Source: Rhodobacterales bacterium CG2_30_65_12 (GTDB lineage Bacteria; Pseudomonadota; Alphaproteobacteria; Rhodobacterales; Rhodobacteraceae). Taken from it: DNA of 35,387 nt. The notes below the pieces were generated by a model. That model searched no databases, had not been told where the DNA came from, and saw only the letters and a list, made by a program, of their open reading frames with translations. Position numbers and translations under genes: made by a program. Location of the stretch: positions 1-35,387 of the forward strand of contig MNZL01000150.1 in the NCBI GenBank assembly GCA_001873585.1. The letters are read 5' to 3'. Positions 1 through 9,873 of this stretch are shown one piece after another. Positions within the stretch are counted from its first letter, which is position 1. Each line of letters starts with the position of its first letter.

Positions 1-826
1 CCCGGGCGTCGGCACTCGTCGCGAACTCGCTTAGCGCGGCGCGGGCAAGCGCGGCATAGCGCCCGTTCGGGAACGCATCGAGATAAGCCTCATAGGCAGC
101 GCGGTCGCCCCGGCCTTTCACCACATCCCAAAACACCGATTCGCGGTCTGGCGTCGGGGCCGGCTCCGGCGCGGTGCCCGCCGGCGCCGGCAGAAACGGC
201 ATAGCGCTCGACACGAAGCCCGAAACGGCCACGTCCTGCGCCACGCCGGCAAGGCTGCGGCCCGGCACCAGGGCCACGTCGCGCGCCACGTCAATCACAT
301 CGTCGAGCGCGCCCGTCACCAGCGTCACCCCCTGCGGCGGCACAAGCGCGAACCCCGTCGTCAGCCCCGCCCCATCCGGCGCATCGTCCGTCGGCGCCAC
401 CATAAGCACCGCCTCGCCTGGATGCGCGGCGGCTATATCAAACAGCGGCCCAAGCGGCACCGCGTTGCCGCCGATGGTAATGTCGGTCGGCCTGGTGGCA
501 TAAGGCGCGAGCAGCCAGGCCTCGCGCGCGGATGAAACCACATGCCCCGCCACCAGCACGAAAACCCGATCCGCCCGCTCGGCGAGCACCCGGAAATCCT
601 CCATCGCGCGGGCGGCATCTTCGGCATCCTCGTCGATCGCGGTCACCACGCGAAACCCGGACGCCGTGAGCATTTGGCCGAGCCCCCGCGCCTCGCTGGC
701 TCCGCCTGTGTCTGGCAGTCGGCGGTAATTGTCGCCGACGAGCAAAAGCGCCGCATCTTCTGCCTGCGCCCCGAACGGGGCAAGAACCACCACCCCAAGC
801 ACAAGGGCTTTCGCAAAACTCTTCAT
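1..826 (-). CDS. Secreted caspase-fold (peptidase C14-like) protein, C-terminus cut by left window edge
   Basis: Open minus frame from ATG at 826 to the window edge (missing from the ORF track because it has no stop). Starts MKSFAKALVLGVVVLAPFGAQAEDAALLLVGDNYRRLPDTGGASEARGLGQMLTASGFRVV with a signal peptide, then caspase-like order (VGDNY..., FVLVAGH...WLLAP), then YEAYLDAFPNGRYAALARAAL typical of the region after such domains. Confidence 0.75.
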   Translation of the reverse strand, partial: MKSFAKALVLGVVVLAPFGAQAEDAALLLVGDNYRRLPDTGGASEARGLGQMLTASGFRVVTAIDEDAEDAARAMEDFRVLAERADRVFVLVAGHVVSSAREAWLLAPYATRPTDITIGGNAVPLGPLFDIAAAHPGEAVLMVAPTDDAPDGAGLTTGFALVPPQGVTLVTGALDDVIDVARDVALVPGRSLAGVAQDVAVSGFVSSAMPFLPAPAGTAPEPAPTPDRESVFWDVVKGRGDRAAYEAYLDAFPNGRYAALARAALSEFATSADAR

Positions 827-1003
827 CGTCACGCCTCCTTTGGCCGATACCGTTTCACCATTGCGCGAATTGGGCCAATCTCAAAGCCGCTATGCAATAA
901 CAGGCGCGATTTCGCCTCTCCGCTACGGCGCAAAAAACGGCCCGTCCCCCTTTTCCCCCAGGCCCCGCCGGGGTAGCACTCCGGCAACGCCAGAGGAGCT
1001 TTC

Positions 1004-1108
1004 ATGTTGCAGATCACGCTCATCCGCCATGTCCAGGCCGATTCCGGGTCGAATTTCGGGGCAAAGACTGGGGCGTGCACTGACTTTCATCTCAGGAGAC
1101 CGGCATGA
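1004..1108 (+). other. 34-aa ORF resembling the N-terminus of a histidine phosphatase; gene remnant or leader ORF
   Basis: agaggagctttcATG start with a good SD; MLQITLIRHVQADSGSNFGAKTGACTDFHLRRPA*; LIRHxQ resembles the RHG motif; TGA overlaps the ATG of the next gene (ATGA). Confidence 0.45.
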
Positions 1109-2160
1109 CACATCTCTGGGTCCGCGCCGAGCAAAGGCAAAACGAAGAGCGGGTGGGGCTCACGCCCGAAGGCGCGCAAGCGCTGATTGCGGCGGGTATG
1201 CGGGTGAGCGTGGAGCAAAGCGCACAGCGCAAGATCAGCATCGAGGGCTACGCTTCGGCGGGTTGCGAGATCGTGCCGGAGAATGCCTGGCCCGAAGCGC
1301 CGACCGATGCGATCATCTTCGGCCTCAAGGAGCTGCCCGACGACGGCACGCCGCTGGTGCATTGCCACATCATGTTTGGCCACGCTTTCAAGGGCCAGCA
1401 CGCCGGTCGCCGCCTGCTGGCGCGGTTCAGGGCCGGGGGCGGCGCGCTCTATGATCTTGAGTATCTCGTTGCTGAAGATGGGCGGCGCGTCGCAGCCTTT
1501 GGCTACTGGGCCGGATTTTCAGGCGCGGCGGTTTCCGTCAAGGCCTGGGCGGCACAGGAAGCGGGCGGCATCTGCCACCCGGTGTCGAGCTACCCCGACA
1601 AGATGGCGCTGGTGGAGGAACTGCGCGCCGAGCTTGCCGCCACCGCCCGGCCACGCCCGCGTGCCATCGTCATCGGGGCTCTCGGGCGCGTTGGCACCGG
1701 CGCCGCCGATCTCTGCGCCGAACTGGGCATGGAGGTTACCCGCTGGGATATGGCCGAGACGGCACGCGGCGGCCCCTTCCCCGAGATCCTTGCACACGAC
1801 ATCTTCCTCAACTGCGTCTTCGCCCGCCCCGGCACACCGGTTTTCGTCGGACCCGACGCGCTCGCCGCGCCCCGCCGCCTCACCGTAATCGGCGATATCG
1901 CCTGCGATCCCGACAGCGATTACAACCCGGTGCCGCTCTACACGGCGGCAACCAACCGGGATGCGCCAGTGCTGCGGGTGGCCAAAAACCCGCCGCTCGA
2001 CGTGATGGCGATCGACAATCTGCCCTCGCTCCTGCCGGTGGAAAGTTCGCAAGACTACGCCGCCCAGCTCTTGCCGTCACTGCTCACGCTCGACCGGCTG
2101 GAGAAAGGTGTCTGGGGTCGGGCGCGGGCCACGTTCGACGCACAGATGAAACGGATCTGA
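1105..2160 (+). CDS. Saccharopine dehydrogenase (LYS1-like)
   Basis: 351 aa, MTHLWVRAEQRQNEERVGLTPEGAQALIAAG..., with AIVIGALGRVGTGAADLCAELG and VSSYPDKMALVEELRAEL. Confidence 0.85.
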   Translation: MTHLWVRAEQRQNEERVGLTPEGAQALIAAGMRVSVEQSAQRKISIEGYASAGCEIVPENAWPEAPTDAIIFGLKELPDDGTPLVHCHIMFGHAFKGQHAGRRLLARFRAGGGALYDLEYLVAEDGRRVAAFGYWAGFSGAAVSVKAWAAQEAGGICHPVSSYPDKMALVEELRAELAATARPRPRAIVIGALGRVGTGAADLCAELGMEVTRWDMAETARGGPFPEILAHDIFLNCVFARPGTPVFVGPDALAAPRRLTVIGDIACDPDSDYNPVPLYTAATNRDAPVLRVAKNPPLDVMAIDNLPSLLPVESSQDYAAQLLPSLLTLDRLEKGVWGRARATFDAQMKRI

Positions 2161-2293
2161 CGCACCCGGATTGAGCTTGCCCACCGCTGCGAAGCGCCCA
2201 ACCAAAGCCAAGCGGGGGCAATGTGAAAACCGTTTGCTGGGCCCGGCTTTGCGGTGCCGGCGACGTGAGCGCCAATACCCGGCAAAGTAGCAC

Positions 2294-2318
2294 GAAAACC
2301 ACTTCATGAATCGTTTTC
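2294..2318. repeat. Dyad gaaaac-cac-ttcatgaa-tc-gttttc in the spacer upstream of petA
   Basis: 6-bp outer arms GAAAAC/GTTTTC around the palindrome TTCATGAA. Confidence 0.5.
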
Positions 2319-2537
2319 AAATGGTTCGGCGTTTTTTCGAGCGATGGCAATACCAGGTCCTCATACCTCGCGCGGCGGCGTTTTGTGACGATCCACCCCA
2401 GCCCGCGCGCACCCTGCGCGCGAATGTCCGCTGGACTGGTAGAATTTCACGCGCTAAACAACGCCGCAATGGGCTTCCGTAAACCGTGGCCCGAGGTGTG
2501 TTGGCCGCCCGCGCGGCCTCAGAAGGGAGAAGTTCTC

Positions 2538-3101
2538 GTGTCACACGCAGACGACCACAAGGGAACCCGCCGGGATTTCCTGTATTACGCCACCGGTGGG
2601 GCCGGTGTCGTGGTGACTGGTGCCGCAGTCTGGCCGCTCGTCAACCAGATGAACCCCTCGGCCGACGTGCGGGCGATGAGCTCGATCCGGGTCGACATTT
2701 CCGAGATCGCTGAAGGAAGCCAGCTCACCGTGAAATGGCGCGGCAAGCCGGTGTTCATTCGCTACCGCAGTGCGGAAGACATCGAGTTTGCGCGCGCCGA
2801 CGCACTGGCCGATTTGCCCGACACAAACGCGCGCAATGCCAACATCGACGCGGCCGCCGATGCCGCCGACGAAAACCGCACCCTCGACGCCGAGGGTAAA
2901 TGGCTGGTGATGATGGGGGTTTGCACCCATCTCGGCTGTGTGCCGCTGGGCAACGGTGCCGGTGATTACCACGGCTGGTATTGCCCCTGCCACGGCTCGC
3001 ACTACGATGCCGCCGGCCGCATCCGCAAAGGCCCCGCACCCGAGAACCTGCCGATTCCGATCGCCGAGTTTCTCGACGAAACCACGATCAAGCTCGGTTA
3101 A
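2538..3101 (+). CDS. petA: Ubiquinol-cytochrome c reductase, Rieske iron-sulfur subunit
   Basis: GTG start after agaagggagaagttctc; Tat-like [20 protein letters not shown] and CPCHGSHYD cluster motifs. Confidence 0.95.
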   Translation: MSHADDHKGTRRDFLYYATGGAGVVVTGAAVWPLVNQMNPSADVRAMSSIRVDISEIAEGSQLTVKWRGKPVFIRYRSAEDIEFARADALADLPDTNARNANIDAAADAADENRTLDAEGKWLVMMGVCTHLGCVPLGNGAGDYHGWYCPCHGSHYDAAGRIRKGPAPENLPIPIAEFLDETTIKLG

Positions 3102-3113
3102 GGGAGGAAATAC

Positions 3114-4439
3114 ATGTCTGGTATTCCGCACGACCACTACGAGCCGAAGGGTCGGTTTGCGACCTGGCTGCACGACCGCCTCCCCGTTGTGGGGCTGGCC
3201 TATGACGTATTGATGATCCCCACCCCGAAAAACCTCAACTGGTGGTGGATCTGGGGCATCGTTCTCGCCTTCACGCTGGTTCTCCAGATCGTGACGGGCA
3301 TCATCCTGGCGATGCATTACACCCCACATGTCGACCTTGCCTTCGCCTCCGTCGAGCACATCATGCGCGACGTGAACGGTGGCCACATGCTGCGCTACCT
3401 GCATGCCAATGGCGCATCGCTGTTCTTTGTCGCGGTCTACATCCACATCTTTCGCGGCCTCTACTACGGCTCCTACAAGAGCCCGCGCGAGGTGACCTGG
3501 ATCATCGGCATGCTGATCTATCTGGCGATGATGGCCACCGGCTTCCTCGGCTATGTGCTGCCCTGGGGGCAGATGTCGTTCTGGGGCGCCACGGTGATCA
3601 CCGGCCTGTTTGGCGCGATCCCGTTCATCGGCCCCGATATCCAGACCTGGCTGCTCGGCGGCCCGGCGGTGGACAATGCCGCACTGAACCGGTTCTTTTC
3701 GCTGCACTATCTGCTGCCCTTCGTGATTGCTGCTCTGGTGGCCGTGCACATCTGGGCTTTCCACACCACCGGCAACAACAACCCGACCGGCGTTGACGTG
3801 CGGCGCAGCTCCAAGCAAGACGCCGAGAAAGACACCCTGCCGTTCTGGCCTTACTTCGTGATCAAGGATTTCTTTGCGCTGGCGGTCGTGCTCCTGGTGT
3901 TCTTCGCCATTGTCGGTTTCATGCCGAACTACCTCGGCCACCCCGACAACTATATCGAGGCCAACCCGCTCTCGACGCCCGCGCACATCGTGCCGGAATG
4001 GTACTTCCTGCCGTTCTACGCGATCCTGCGCGCGTTCACGGCGGATGTCTGGGCGGTGCAAGCCGCGAGCTTCATCACCGGCGGGATCGTCGACGCCAAG
4101 TTCTTCGGCGTGCTGGCGATGTTCGGCTCCATCCTGGTGATGGCCCTCACCCCGTGGCTCGACACGTCGAAAACCCGCTCCGGCTCCTACCGCCCGATCT
4201 TCAAGTTCTGGTTCTGGCTGCTGGCGATCGACTTCGTTGTTCTGATGTGGGTTGGCGCGCAATCGACCGTGTTCCCGTATGACTGGATATCGCTCATCGC
4301 CTCGACCTATTGGTTCGCCTACTTCCTCGTGATCCTGCCGCTGCTTGGCTGGACCGAGAAGGCGAAAACGCCGCCGGCGACCATCGAGGACGACTTCAAC
4401 CACCACTACCCCGAAGCCTCCGGCTCGGCGGCTGAGTGA
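3114..4439 (+). CDS. petB: Cytochrome b of the bc1 complex
   Basis: 441 aa multi-pass protein; [23 protein letters not shown] and [14 protein letters not shown]. Confidence 0.97.
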   Translation: MSGIPHDHYEPKGRFATWLHDRLPVVGLAYDVLMIPTPKNLNWWWIWGIVLAFTLVLQIVTGIILAMHYTPHVDLAFASVEHIMRDVNGGHMLRYLHANGASLFFVAVYIHIFRGLYYGSYKSPREVTWIIGMLIYLAMMATGFLGYVLPWGQMSFWGATVITGLFGAIPFIGPDIQTWLLGGPAVDNAALNRFFSLHYLLPFVIAALVAVHIWAFHTTGNNNPTGVDVRRSSKQDAEKDTLPFWPYFVIKDFFALAVVLLVFFAIVGFMPNYLGHPDNYIEANPLSTPAHIVPEWYFLPFYAILRAFTADVWAVQAASFITGGIVDAKFFGVLAMFGSILVMALTPWLDTSKTRSGSYRPIFKFWFWLLAIDFVVLMWVGAQSTVFPYDWISLIASTYWFAYFLVILPLLGWTEKAKTPPATIEDDFNHHYPEASGSAAE

Positions 4440-4461
4440 GAGTAGAGAAAGGATCAAGAGA

Positions 4462-5280
4462 ATGATCAGGCAACTCACCCTCACCGCGATCACCGCGATG
4501 GCGCTGGGCCTTGGTGCCGGCGCGGCGCTGGCCTCGGGCGGCGAAGGCAACTATGGCCATGTCGAGGACCGTCAGTTCTCGTTTGAAGGCCCGTTCGGCA
4601 AGTATGACCAGATGCAGCTTCAGCGCGGTCTGAAGGTCTACACCGAAGTCTGCGCCGCCTGCCACGGGCTGCGCTATGTGCCGATCCGCGCGCTGGCCGA
4701 TCCCGGTGGCCCGGGCTACACCGAGGACGAGGTGCGCGCCTATGCCGCCGAGAACTTCACGGTGTTCGACCCCGAGCTTGATGACGACCGCGACGCAACG
4801 CCGGCGGACCACTTCCCGAGGGTAACCGGCGACGGCATGGGCCCGGATCTCTCGCTGGTGGCGAAGGGTCGTGCCGGCTTCCACGGGCCCTACGGCACCG
4901 GGATGAACCAGTTGTTCAAGGGGATTGGCGGCGCGGAATACATCACCGCCTACCTGCTCGGTTTCACCGGCGAAGAAAACGAGGTGGCTGGCCAGTATCT
5001 CTACGAGAACATGGCGTTCCCCACCGGCTGGGTGCAGATGCCGCCGCAGCTGGAGGATGATCTCATCGAATACGATGATGGCACCCCGGCGACGGCGGAG
5101 CAGATGGCCGAAGACGTATCCGCCTTCCTGATGTGGGCGGCGGAGCCAAAGATGATGGCCCGCAAGCAGGCCGGCGCCGTTGCCGTGCTGCTGCTGGTGG
5201 TGCTCTCGTCGCTGCTATACCTCGCCAACAAAAAGCTTTGGTATCCGGTCAAGCACGGCGGCAAAGAGGCCAATCTCTGA
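4462..5280 (+). CDS. petC: Cytochrome c1
   Basis: Start [20 protein letters not shown] (signal peptide) inside ORF 4345..5280; CAACHG heme motif; C-terminal TM anchor. Confidence 0.95.
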   Translation: MIRQLTLTAITAMALGLGAGAALASGGEGNYGHVEDRQFSFEGPFGKYDQMQLQRGLKVYTEVCAACHGLRYVPIRALADPGGPGYTEDEVRAYAAENFTVFDPELDDDRDATPADHFPRVTGDGMGPDLSLVAKGRAGFHGPYGTGMNQLFKGIGGAEYITAYLLGFTGEENEVAGQYLYENMAFPTGWVQMPPQLEDDLIEYDDGTPATAEQMAEDVSAFLMWAAEPKMMARKQAGAVAVLLLVVLSSLLYLANKKLWYPVKHGGKEANL

Positions 5281-5303
5281 GCCCCCACCGACAAGATCCA
5301 AAC

Positions 5304-5331
5304 AAAAGGGCGCCCCTCGCGGCGCCCTTTT
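5304..5331. terminator. Bidirectional Rho-independent terminator between petC and thiQ
   Basis: aaaagggcgcccctcgcggcgcccttttt: GC stem with A/T tracts on both sides, between convergent genes. Confidence 0.85.
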
Positions 5332-6027
5332 TCATGTCCCAAGATAGGCGGTGAGCGCCGGCGGCGGATGGGCGAAAATCTCGGCTGTGCCAACAGGCGG
5401 CTGCGCCTTGCCACCTTCCACAAAAATCACCTGCCCCGCGATCCGCTTTGCGTCGTCGGGATCGTGGCTGACGATCAGCAGCGTTGCCCCGGTCTCGCCG
5501 GCGATCTCGACAACCAGATCGAGCATTTCGGCCCGCAGCGCCGGGCCGAGCGCACCGAACGGCTCATCGAGCAGCATCAGCGGCCTTTGCCGGAGCAGCG
5601 CGCGGGCCAGCGCCACCCGCGCCGCCTGCCCGCCCGAGAGCTGTCCGGGCTTGCGCGCGCCCAGATCCGCCAGCCCCACGCGCGCCAGAGCCGCCTTCAC
5701 CTGCGCCCGCTGCTCGGCGTTCAGCTTCAGATCCGGCCGGAGGCCAAGCCCAACGTTCTGCGAAGCAGTGAGATGGGGAAACAGGTTATTGTCCTGAAAA
5801 AGGATCGACACCGGGCGCTCCGCCGGCGCTTTCCTGGCGAGATCTTCGCCGTCCCACAGCACCCGCCCGGCGTCGGGCATCTGAAAGCCGGCGATCGCGG
5901 CAAGCAGGGTCGACTTTCCCGCTCCCGACGGGCCGATGAGCGCCACGCGCGCGCCGGTGGGCACGGAGAGGTTTGCCGTGAGCCGCCAATCGCCCCAGCG
6001 CATCTCAAGGTGGTCAAGCGTCAGCAT
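5332..6027 (-). CDS. thiQ: Thiamine ABC transporter, ATP-binding protein
   Basis: Walker A GPSGAGKST, signature LSGGQAARVALARAL, Walker B LMLLDEPF; adjacent to thiP/thiB and the TPP riboswitch. Confidence 0.93.
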   Translation of the reverse strand: MLTLDHLEMRWGDWRLTANLSVPTGARVALIGPSGAGKSTLLAAIAGFQMPDAGRVLWDGEDLARKAPAERPVSILFQDNNLFPHLTASQNVGLGLRPDLKLNAEQRAQVKAALARVGLADLGARKPGQLSGGQAARVALARALLRQRPLMLLDEPFGALGPALRAEMLDLVVEIAGETGATLLIVSHDPDDAKRIAGQVIFVEGGKAQPPVGTAEIFAHPPPALTAYLGT

Positions 6028-7576
6028 TCACACGGCCCCCACGGTCAAACACCCAGAAGATCAAGAGCGAACTCGCCAGCAGGATAAGCGCGGCGCCAGC
6101 GGCAGCGTCCATCTTGTAGGCAGCCATCAGGCGGTAGAGCGCAAGCGGCAGGGTGCCGCCTTCGGGGCTGGCAAACATGGCAATCACCCCAAGGTCGCCC
6201 ATCGAGAGCGCGGCGGCAAGCCCGGTGGCAAAGCCGAGCGGACGGCGCAAGCGTGGTAGCCAGAGGCGAGTGAGCCGCGCCGCGCCGGTCATGCCGAGGC
6301 TGTCGGCGAGCGGCCCGTAATCGGCCTCGATTGCGGTGAGCGCCGGCACGAGCGCACGCAGCGCGAAGGGTAGCGCCATCACGGCGTTAACGAGCGCAGT
6401 CACAGGCAACGCGAGCGCCGTCGGGTCGGCGACCGGAAAGAGCAGGATAAACAGCCCGGTGCCAATCACCAGCGGCGAGGCGGCGATGGTGAGGGTTCCG
6501 ATCATCTCCACCAGCCGCGCCCGACCGCGGACAATCCAGGCGGAGAGCGGCAAGGCGAGCGCCAGGGTGAGCGCCGCCGAGATCAGCGCCACCGCCAGCG
6601 AGCGCAGGGTCGCGGCAAAAATCGAGGGCGGCAGACCCAGAAGCGCGGGAACGCCGTCAACTGCGATCATCACCAGCGGCAAAACGAGAAAAAGCGTGGC
6701 AACGCCGATCAAGGCGGCATCCTGCGCCACCAGCAGCGGGCGGGCGGCATCCCAGCGCGTCACCGCGCGATCAAGCCCGGCACCCATCTCGGTGGGCAGG
6801 CTGAGGCGCAGCGCAACCAGCGCGGCAGCCCCGGCAATCGCCACCTGCACCAGCGCCAGAAGCGCGGCCTTGCCGAGATTGAAATCGAAGCGGAAGGCCT
6901 GGTAGATTGCCAGCTCCACCGTCGTGGCGCGCGGGCCCCCGCCAAGCGCGAGGGCGACCGCGAAGGAGGTGAGGCAGAGCAAGAAGATCACGAGGAACGC
7001 GCCGGGGACAACTTGCCGCAGCATCGGCCGCTCAAGAGTGCGCGCTACGTCAGCCGTGCCGAAGTCAAGCGAGGCGGCGAGGCGGAAGCGCTCGGCGGGA
7101 ATGGCGAGCCAGCCTTGCAGGATCAGCCGGGTGGCGAGCGGCAAGTTGAAAAACACGTGCGCCAGCACCACGCCCTGAAAGCCGTAGATCGAAACCGGCT
7201 CTGATCCCGCCCAAATCAGCATTTGACTGACAATTCCGCTGCGGCCAAACACGGCAATCAGCCCGAGCACGGCCACGATCACCGGCAAGATGAAAGGCGC
7301 TCCGAGGAGAGTGATCAGCAGCCCCCTCCCTGGAAATCGGCGGCGGGCAAGCGCGCGCGCCACCGGCACGGCGAGGGCCACCGAAAGCGTGGCGGAGAGC
7401 ACCGCCTGCAGGAGTGTGAAGCGCACCGCCGCCCAATCAGCCGGGCCAAGCCCAGCGCCAAACTCGGCGCGCAAAGCCACCGCGCCGAGCGTGCCCAGCG
7501 TGAGCGCGAGAACGACGGCAAGCGCCCCCGCCCCCGCCACCCGCGCCGGGCTCAGTTGGCCGACGCCGCGAGCCAT
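6014..7576 (-). CDS. thiP: Thiamine ABC transporter permease
   Basis: 520 aa fused permease with about 12 hydrophobic segments; overlaps thiQ and thiB. Confidence 0.92.
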   Translation of the reverse strand: MARGVGQLSPARVAGAGALAVVLALTLGTLGAVALRAEFGAGLGPADWAAVRFTLLQAVLSATLSVALAVPVARALARRRFPGRGLLITLLGAPFILPVIVAVLGLIAVFGRSGIVSQMLIWAGSEPVSIYGFQGVVLAHVFFNLPLATRLILQGWLAIPAERFRLAASLDFGTADVARTLERPMLRQVVPGAFLVIFLLCLTSFAVALALGGGPRATTVELAIYQAFRFDFNLGKAALLALVQVAIAGAAALVALRLSLPTEMGAGLDRAVTRWDAARPLLVAQDAALIGVATLFLVLPLVMIAVDGVPALLGLPPSIFAATLRSLAVALISAALTLALALPLSAWIVRGRARLVEMIGTLTIAASPLVIGTGLFILLFPVADPTALALPVTALVNAVMALPFALRALVPALTAIEADYGPLADSLGMTGAARLTRLWLPRLRRPLGFATGLAAALSMGDLGVIAMFASPEGGTLPLALYRLMAAYKMDAAAGAALILLASSLLIFWVFDRGGRVNADA

Positions 7577-8541
7577 TCGGCCAACGCCACATCGCGCATC
7601 TGCGCGGCCTCGTCGCCAAGGTAGATCAACGAGGTTTGCGGCTGCGCCAAGGTTTCAAAGCCAGCCGGCAGGCCACCCGCCGGGGTTACCGCCGGATACA
7701 TCCAGTTCGTCGTCGGGATCACCGATTGGAAGCCGTCCGACAGCATGAAACCAAGGAAGGCATCGGCAAGTTCCGGCTGGTCGGTCGTCGCCAGTTTGGC
7801 GGCCACCTCGATCTGCATGTAATTTCCCTCGTCGAAGGCCGCGGCCGCCTTGCTGTCGTCGTCCTCGGCGATCAGGTGATAGGCGGGCGAGGTGGTGTAG
7901 GAGAGCACCATGTCGGCCTCGCCTTCGAGAAACAGGCCATAGGCCTCGCTCCATCCCTTTGTCACTGTCACCACCTGGTCATTGAGCCGTTCCCACCCGG
8001 CTTGGGCTTCGTCGCCATAGACGGATTTAACCCAAAGCAGCAGGCCAAGGCCCGGCGTCGAGGAACGCGGATCCTGGATCACGAGCGAGTAGTCCGAGGC
8101 GGCGAGATCGTCGAAGGAGCGCGGCGGGTTGGGCACCTTTTCCTTGTCGTAGACGAAGGCAAACCAGCCCCAATCGAACGGGATGAAGGTATCGTCGTTC
8201 CAGGCGATCGGCAGATCGAGCGCGGAGGTGTCGATCTGGGCCGGTGCGAACAGCCCGGTGGCGCTGGCGGCGGCCAACAGGTTTGTATCGAGCCCCAGGG
8301 CCACGTCGGCTTTGCTGCGCGCGCCTTCGAGGCGAAGACGGGCGAGCAGTTCTGCGCCGTCGCCCACGGCCACAAATTGCAGATCGCAACCGCAGGTTTG
8401 TTCAAACGCCGCTTCCACCGCTGGGCCTGGGCCCCATTCCGACACGAAGCTGTCGTAGGTGTAGACGGTAAGCACGGGGGTATCTGCCAAGGCTGCTGAT
8501 GCTGCCAAGGTGATGCCTGCCGCAATGGTAATGGTTTTCAT
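7552..8541 (-). CDS. thiB: Thiamine ABC transporter, substrate-binding protein
   Basis: Start MKTITIAAGITLAASAALADTPVLTVYTYDSFVSEWGPGPAVEAAFEQTCGCDLQFV; first gene after the riboswitch. Confidence 0.93.
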   Translation of the reverse strand: MKTITIAAGITLAASAALADTPVLTVYTYDSFVSEWGPGPAVEAAFEQTCGCDLQFVAVGDGAELLARLRLEGARSKADVALGLDTNLLAAASATGLFAPAQIDTSALDLPIAWNDDTFIPFDWGWFAFVYDKEKVPNPPRSFDDLAASDYSLVIQDPRSSTPGLGLLLWVKSVYGDEAQAGWERLNDQVVTVTKGWSEAYGLFLEGEADMVLSYTTSPAYHLIAEDDDSKAAAAFDEGNYMQIEVAAKLATTDQPELADAFLGFMLSDGFQSVIPTTNWMYPAVTPAGGLPAGFETLAQPQTSLIYLGDEAAQMRDVALAEWLAASAN

Positions 8542-8587
8542 GTCATCCTCCATATCGGCCGGGCGGGTTCCGGGTGAGGATGATCTC

Positions 8588-8671
8588 AACCTTCCCTCCG
8601 CCGGTCCTAACCGGTTCAGGTTCAACGGGTTCGCTTGCGCATCTCAGCTGGTTTCCCAGCACCCCGAGGTA
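8588..8671 (-). ncRNA. TPP (thi-box) riboswitch upstream of thiB
   Basis: Reverse complement reads ctcggggtgctgggaaaccagCTGAGATgcgcaagcgaacccgttGAACCTGAaccggttaggaccggcggaggGAAG, matching the conserved TPP aptamer boxes. Confidence 0.95.
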
Positions 8672-8745
8672 AGGAGAACCCTAAGCCTCAAAGCTTGCCC
8701 CTTCAAGGCCAAACCCCTACACGGATTTGCGAAGGGAGCCCGGCC

Positions 8746-9846
8746 ATGATGAACAGCTTCGGACATATCTTCCGCGTCACGACCTGGGGTGAAAGCCACG
8801 GGCCGGCTTTGGGCGCGACGGTCGACGGCGTGCCGCCGGGGGTGAAGCTGGAGCCGGAAATGCTTCAGCACTGGCTCGACAAGCGCAAGCCCGGGCAGAA
8901 CAAGTATACCACCCAGCGGCGCGAGGCGGACGCGGTGAAGATCCTCTCCGGCGTCTACGAGGGCGAGACCACCGGCACCCCGGTGCAGCTGATGATCGAA
9001 AACACCGACCAGCGCTCCAAGGATTACGGCGATATCGCCGAGACGTTTCGCCCCGGCCATGCCGACATCACCTATTGGCTCAAGTATGGCATCCGCGATC
9101 CGCGCGGCGGCGGGCGCTCTTCGGCGCGCGAAACAGCCGCGCGCGTGGCCGCCGGTGGCCTAGCGCGCGAGGTTCTGAAGGCGCTCGCGCCCGGCATCGA
9201 GATCAAGGGCTACATGACCCGGATGGGCGTGCACGAGATCGACCGGGCGCGCTTTGATTGGGACGAGATCGAGCGCAATCCGTTCTGGGTGCCAGACGCG
9301 CGAGCGGCGCAAACCTGGGCCGACTACCTCGACGGACTGCGCAAGGCGGGCAGCTCGGTCGGCGCGATCTGCGAAGTGGTGATCCAGGGTGCCCCGGCGG
9401 GGCTGGGGGCGCCGATCTATGCCAAGTTAGACACTGATCTGGCTGCCGCGATGATGAGCATCAATGCGGTGAAGGGCGTCGAGATCGGCGCCGGCATGGC
9501 GGCGGCGATGCTCACCGGCGAGGAGAATGCCGACGAGATTTCGATGGGGCCAAATGGGCCGGTTTACAGCTCGAACCACGCCGGCGGCATCCTTGGCGGC
9601 ATCTCCACCGGGCAGGATATCGTCGTGCGCTTCGCGGTGAAACCGACAAGCTCGATCCTCACCCCACGCAAGACGATCACCAAGGCAGGGGCCCCCGCCG
9701 AGATCGTCACCAAGGGTCGGCATGATCCCTGCGTTGGCATCCGCGCGGTGCCGGTGGGCGAGGCGATGGCGGCCTGCGTGATCCTCGACCACTTGCTCCT
9801 GCATCGCGCCCAGGTTGGTGATGGGCCGCGCGGGATAATCGGCTAG
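8746..9846 (+). CDS. aroC: Chorismate synthase
   Basis: [49 protein letters not shown] gaaggga upstream of ATG 8746. Confidence 0.96.
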   Translation: MMNSFGHIFRVTTWGESHGPALGATVDGVPPGVKLEPEMLQHWLDKRKPGQNKYTTQRREADAVKILSGVYEGETTGTPVQLMIENTDQRSKDYGDIAETFRPGHADITYWLKYGIRDPRGGGRSSARETAARVAAGGLAREVLKALAPGIEIKGYMTRMGVHEIDRARFDWDEIERNPFWVPDARAAQTWADYLDGLRKAGSSVGAICEVVIQGAPAGLGAPIYAKLDTDLAAAMMSINAVKGVEIGAGMAAAMLTGEENADEISMGPNGPVYSSNHAGGILGGISTGQDIVVRFAVKPTSSILTPRKTITKAGAPAEIVTKGRHDPCVGIRAVPVGEAMAACVILDHLLLHRAQVGDGPRGIIG

Positions 9847-9873
9847 ACACTGATCCGGCTGAAATAGACACAC

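Noticed and set aside
2541-4550. 669-codon minus-strand ORF
   Set aside because: Antisense to petA and petB; Arg/His/Glu/Gly-rich low-information composition typical of a shadow frame.
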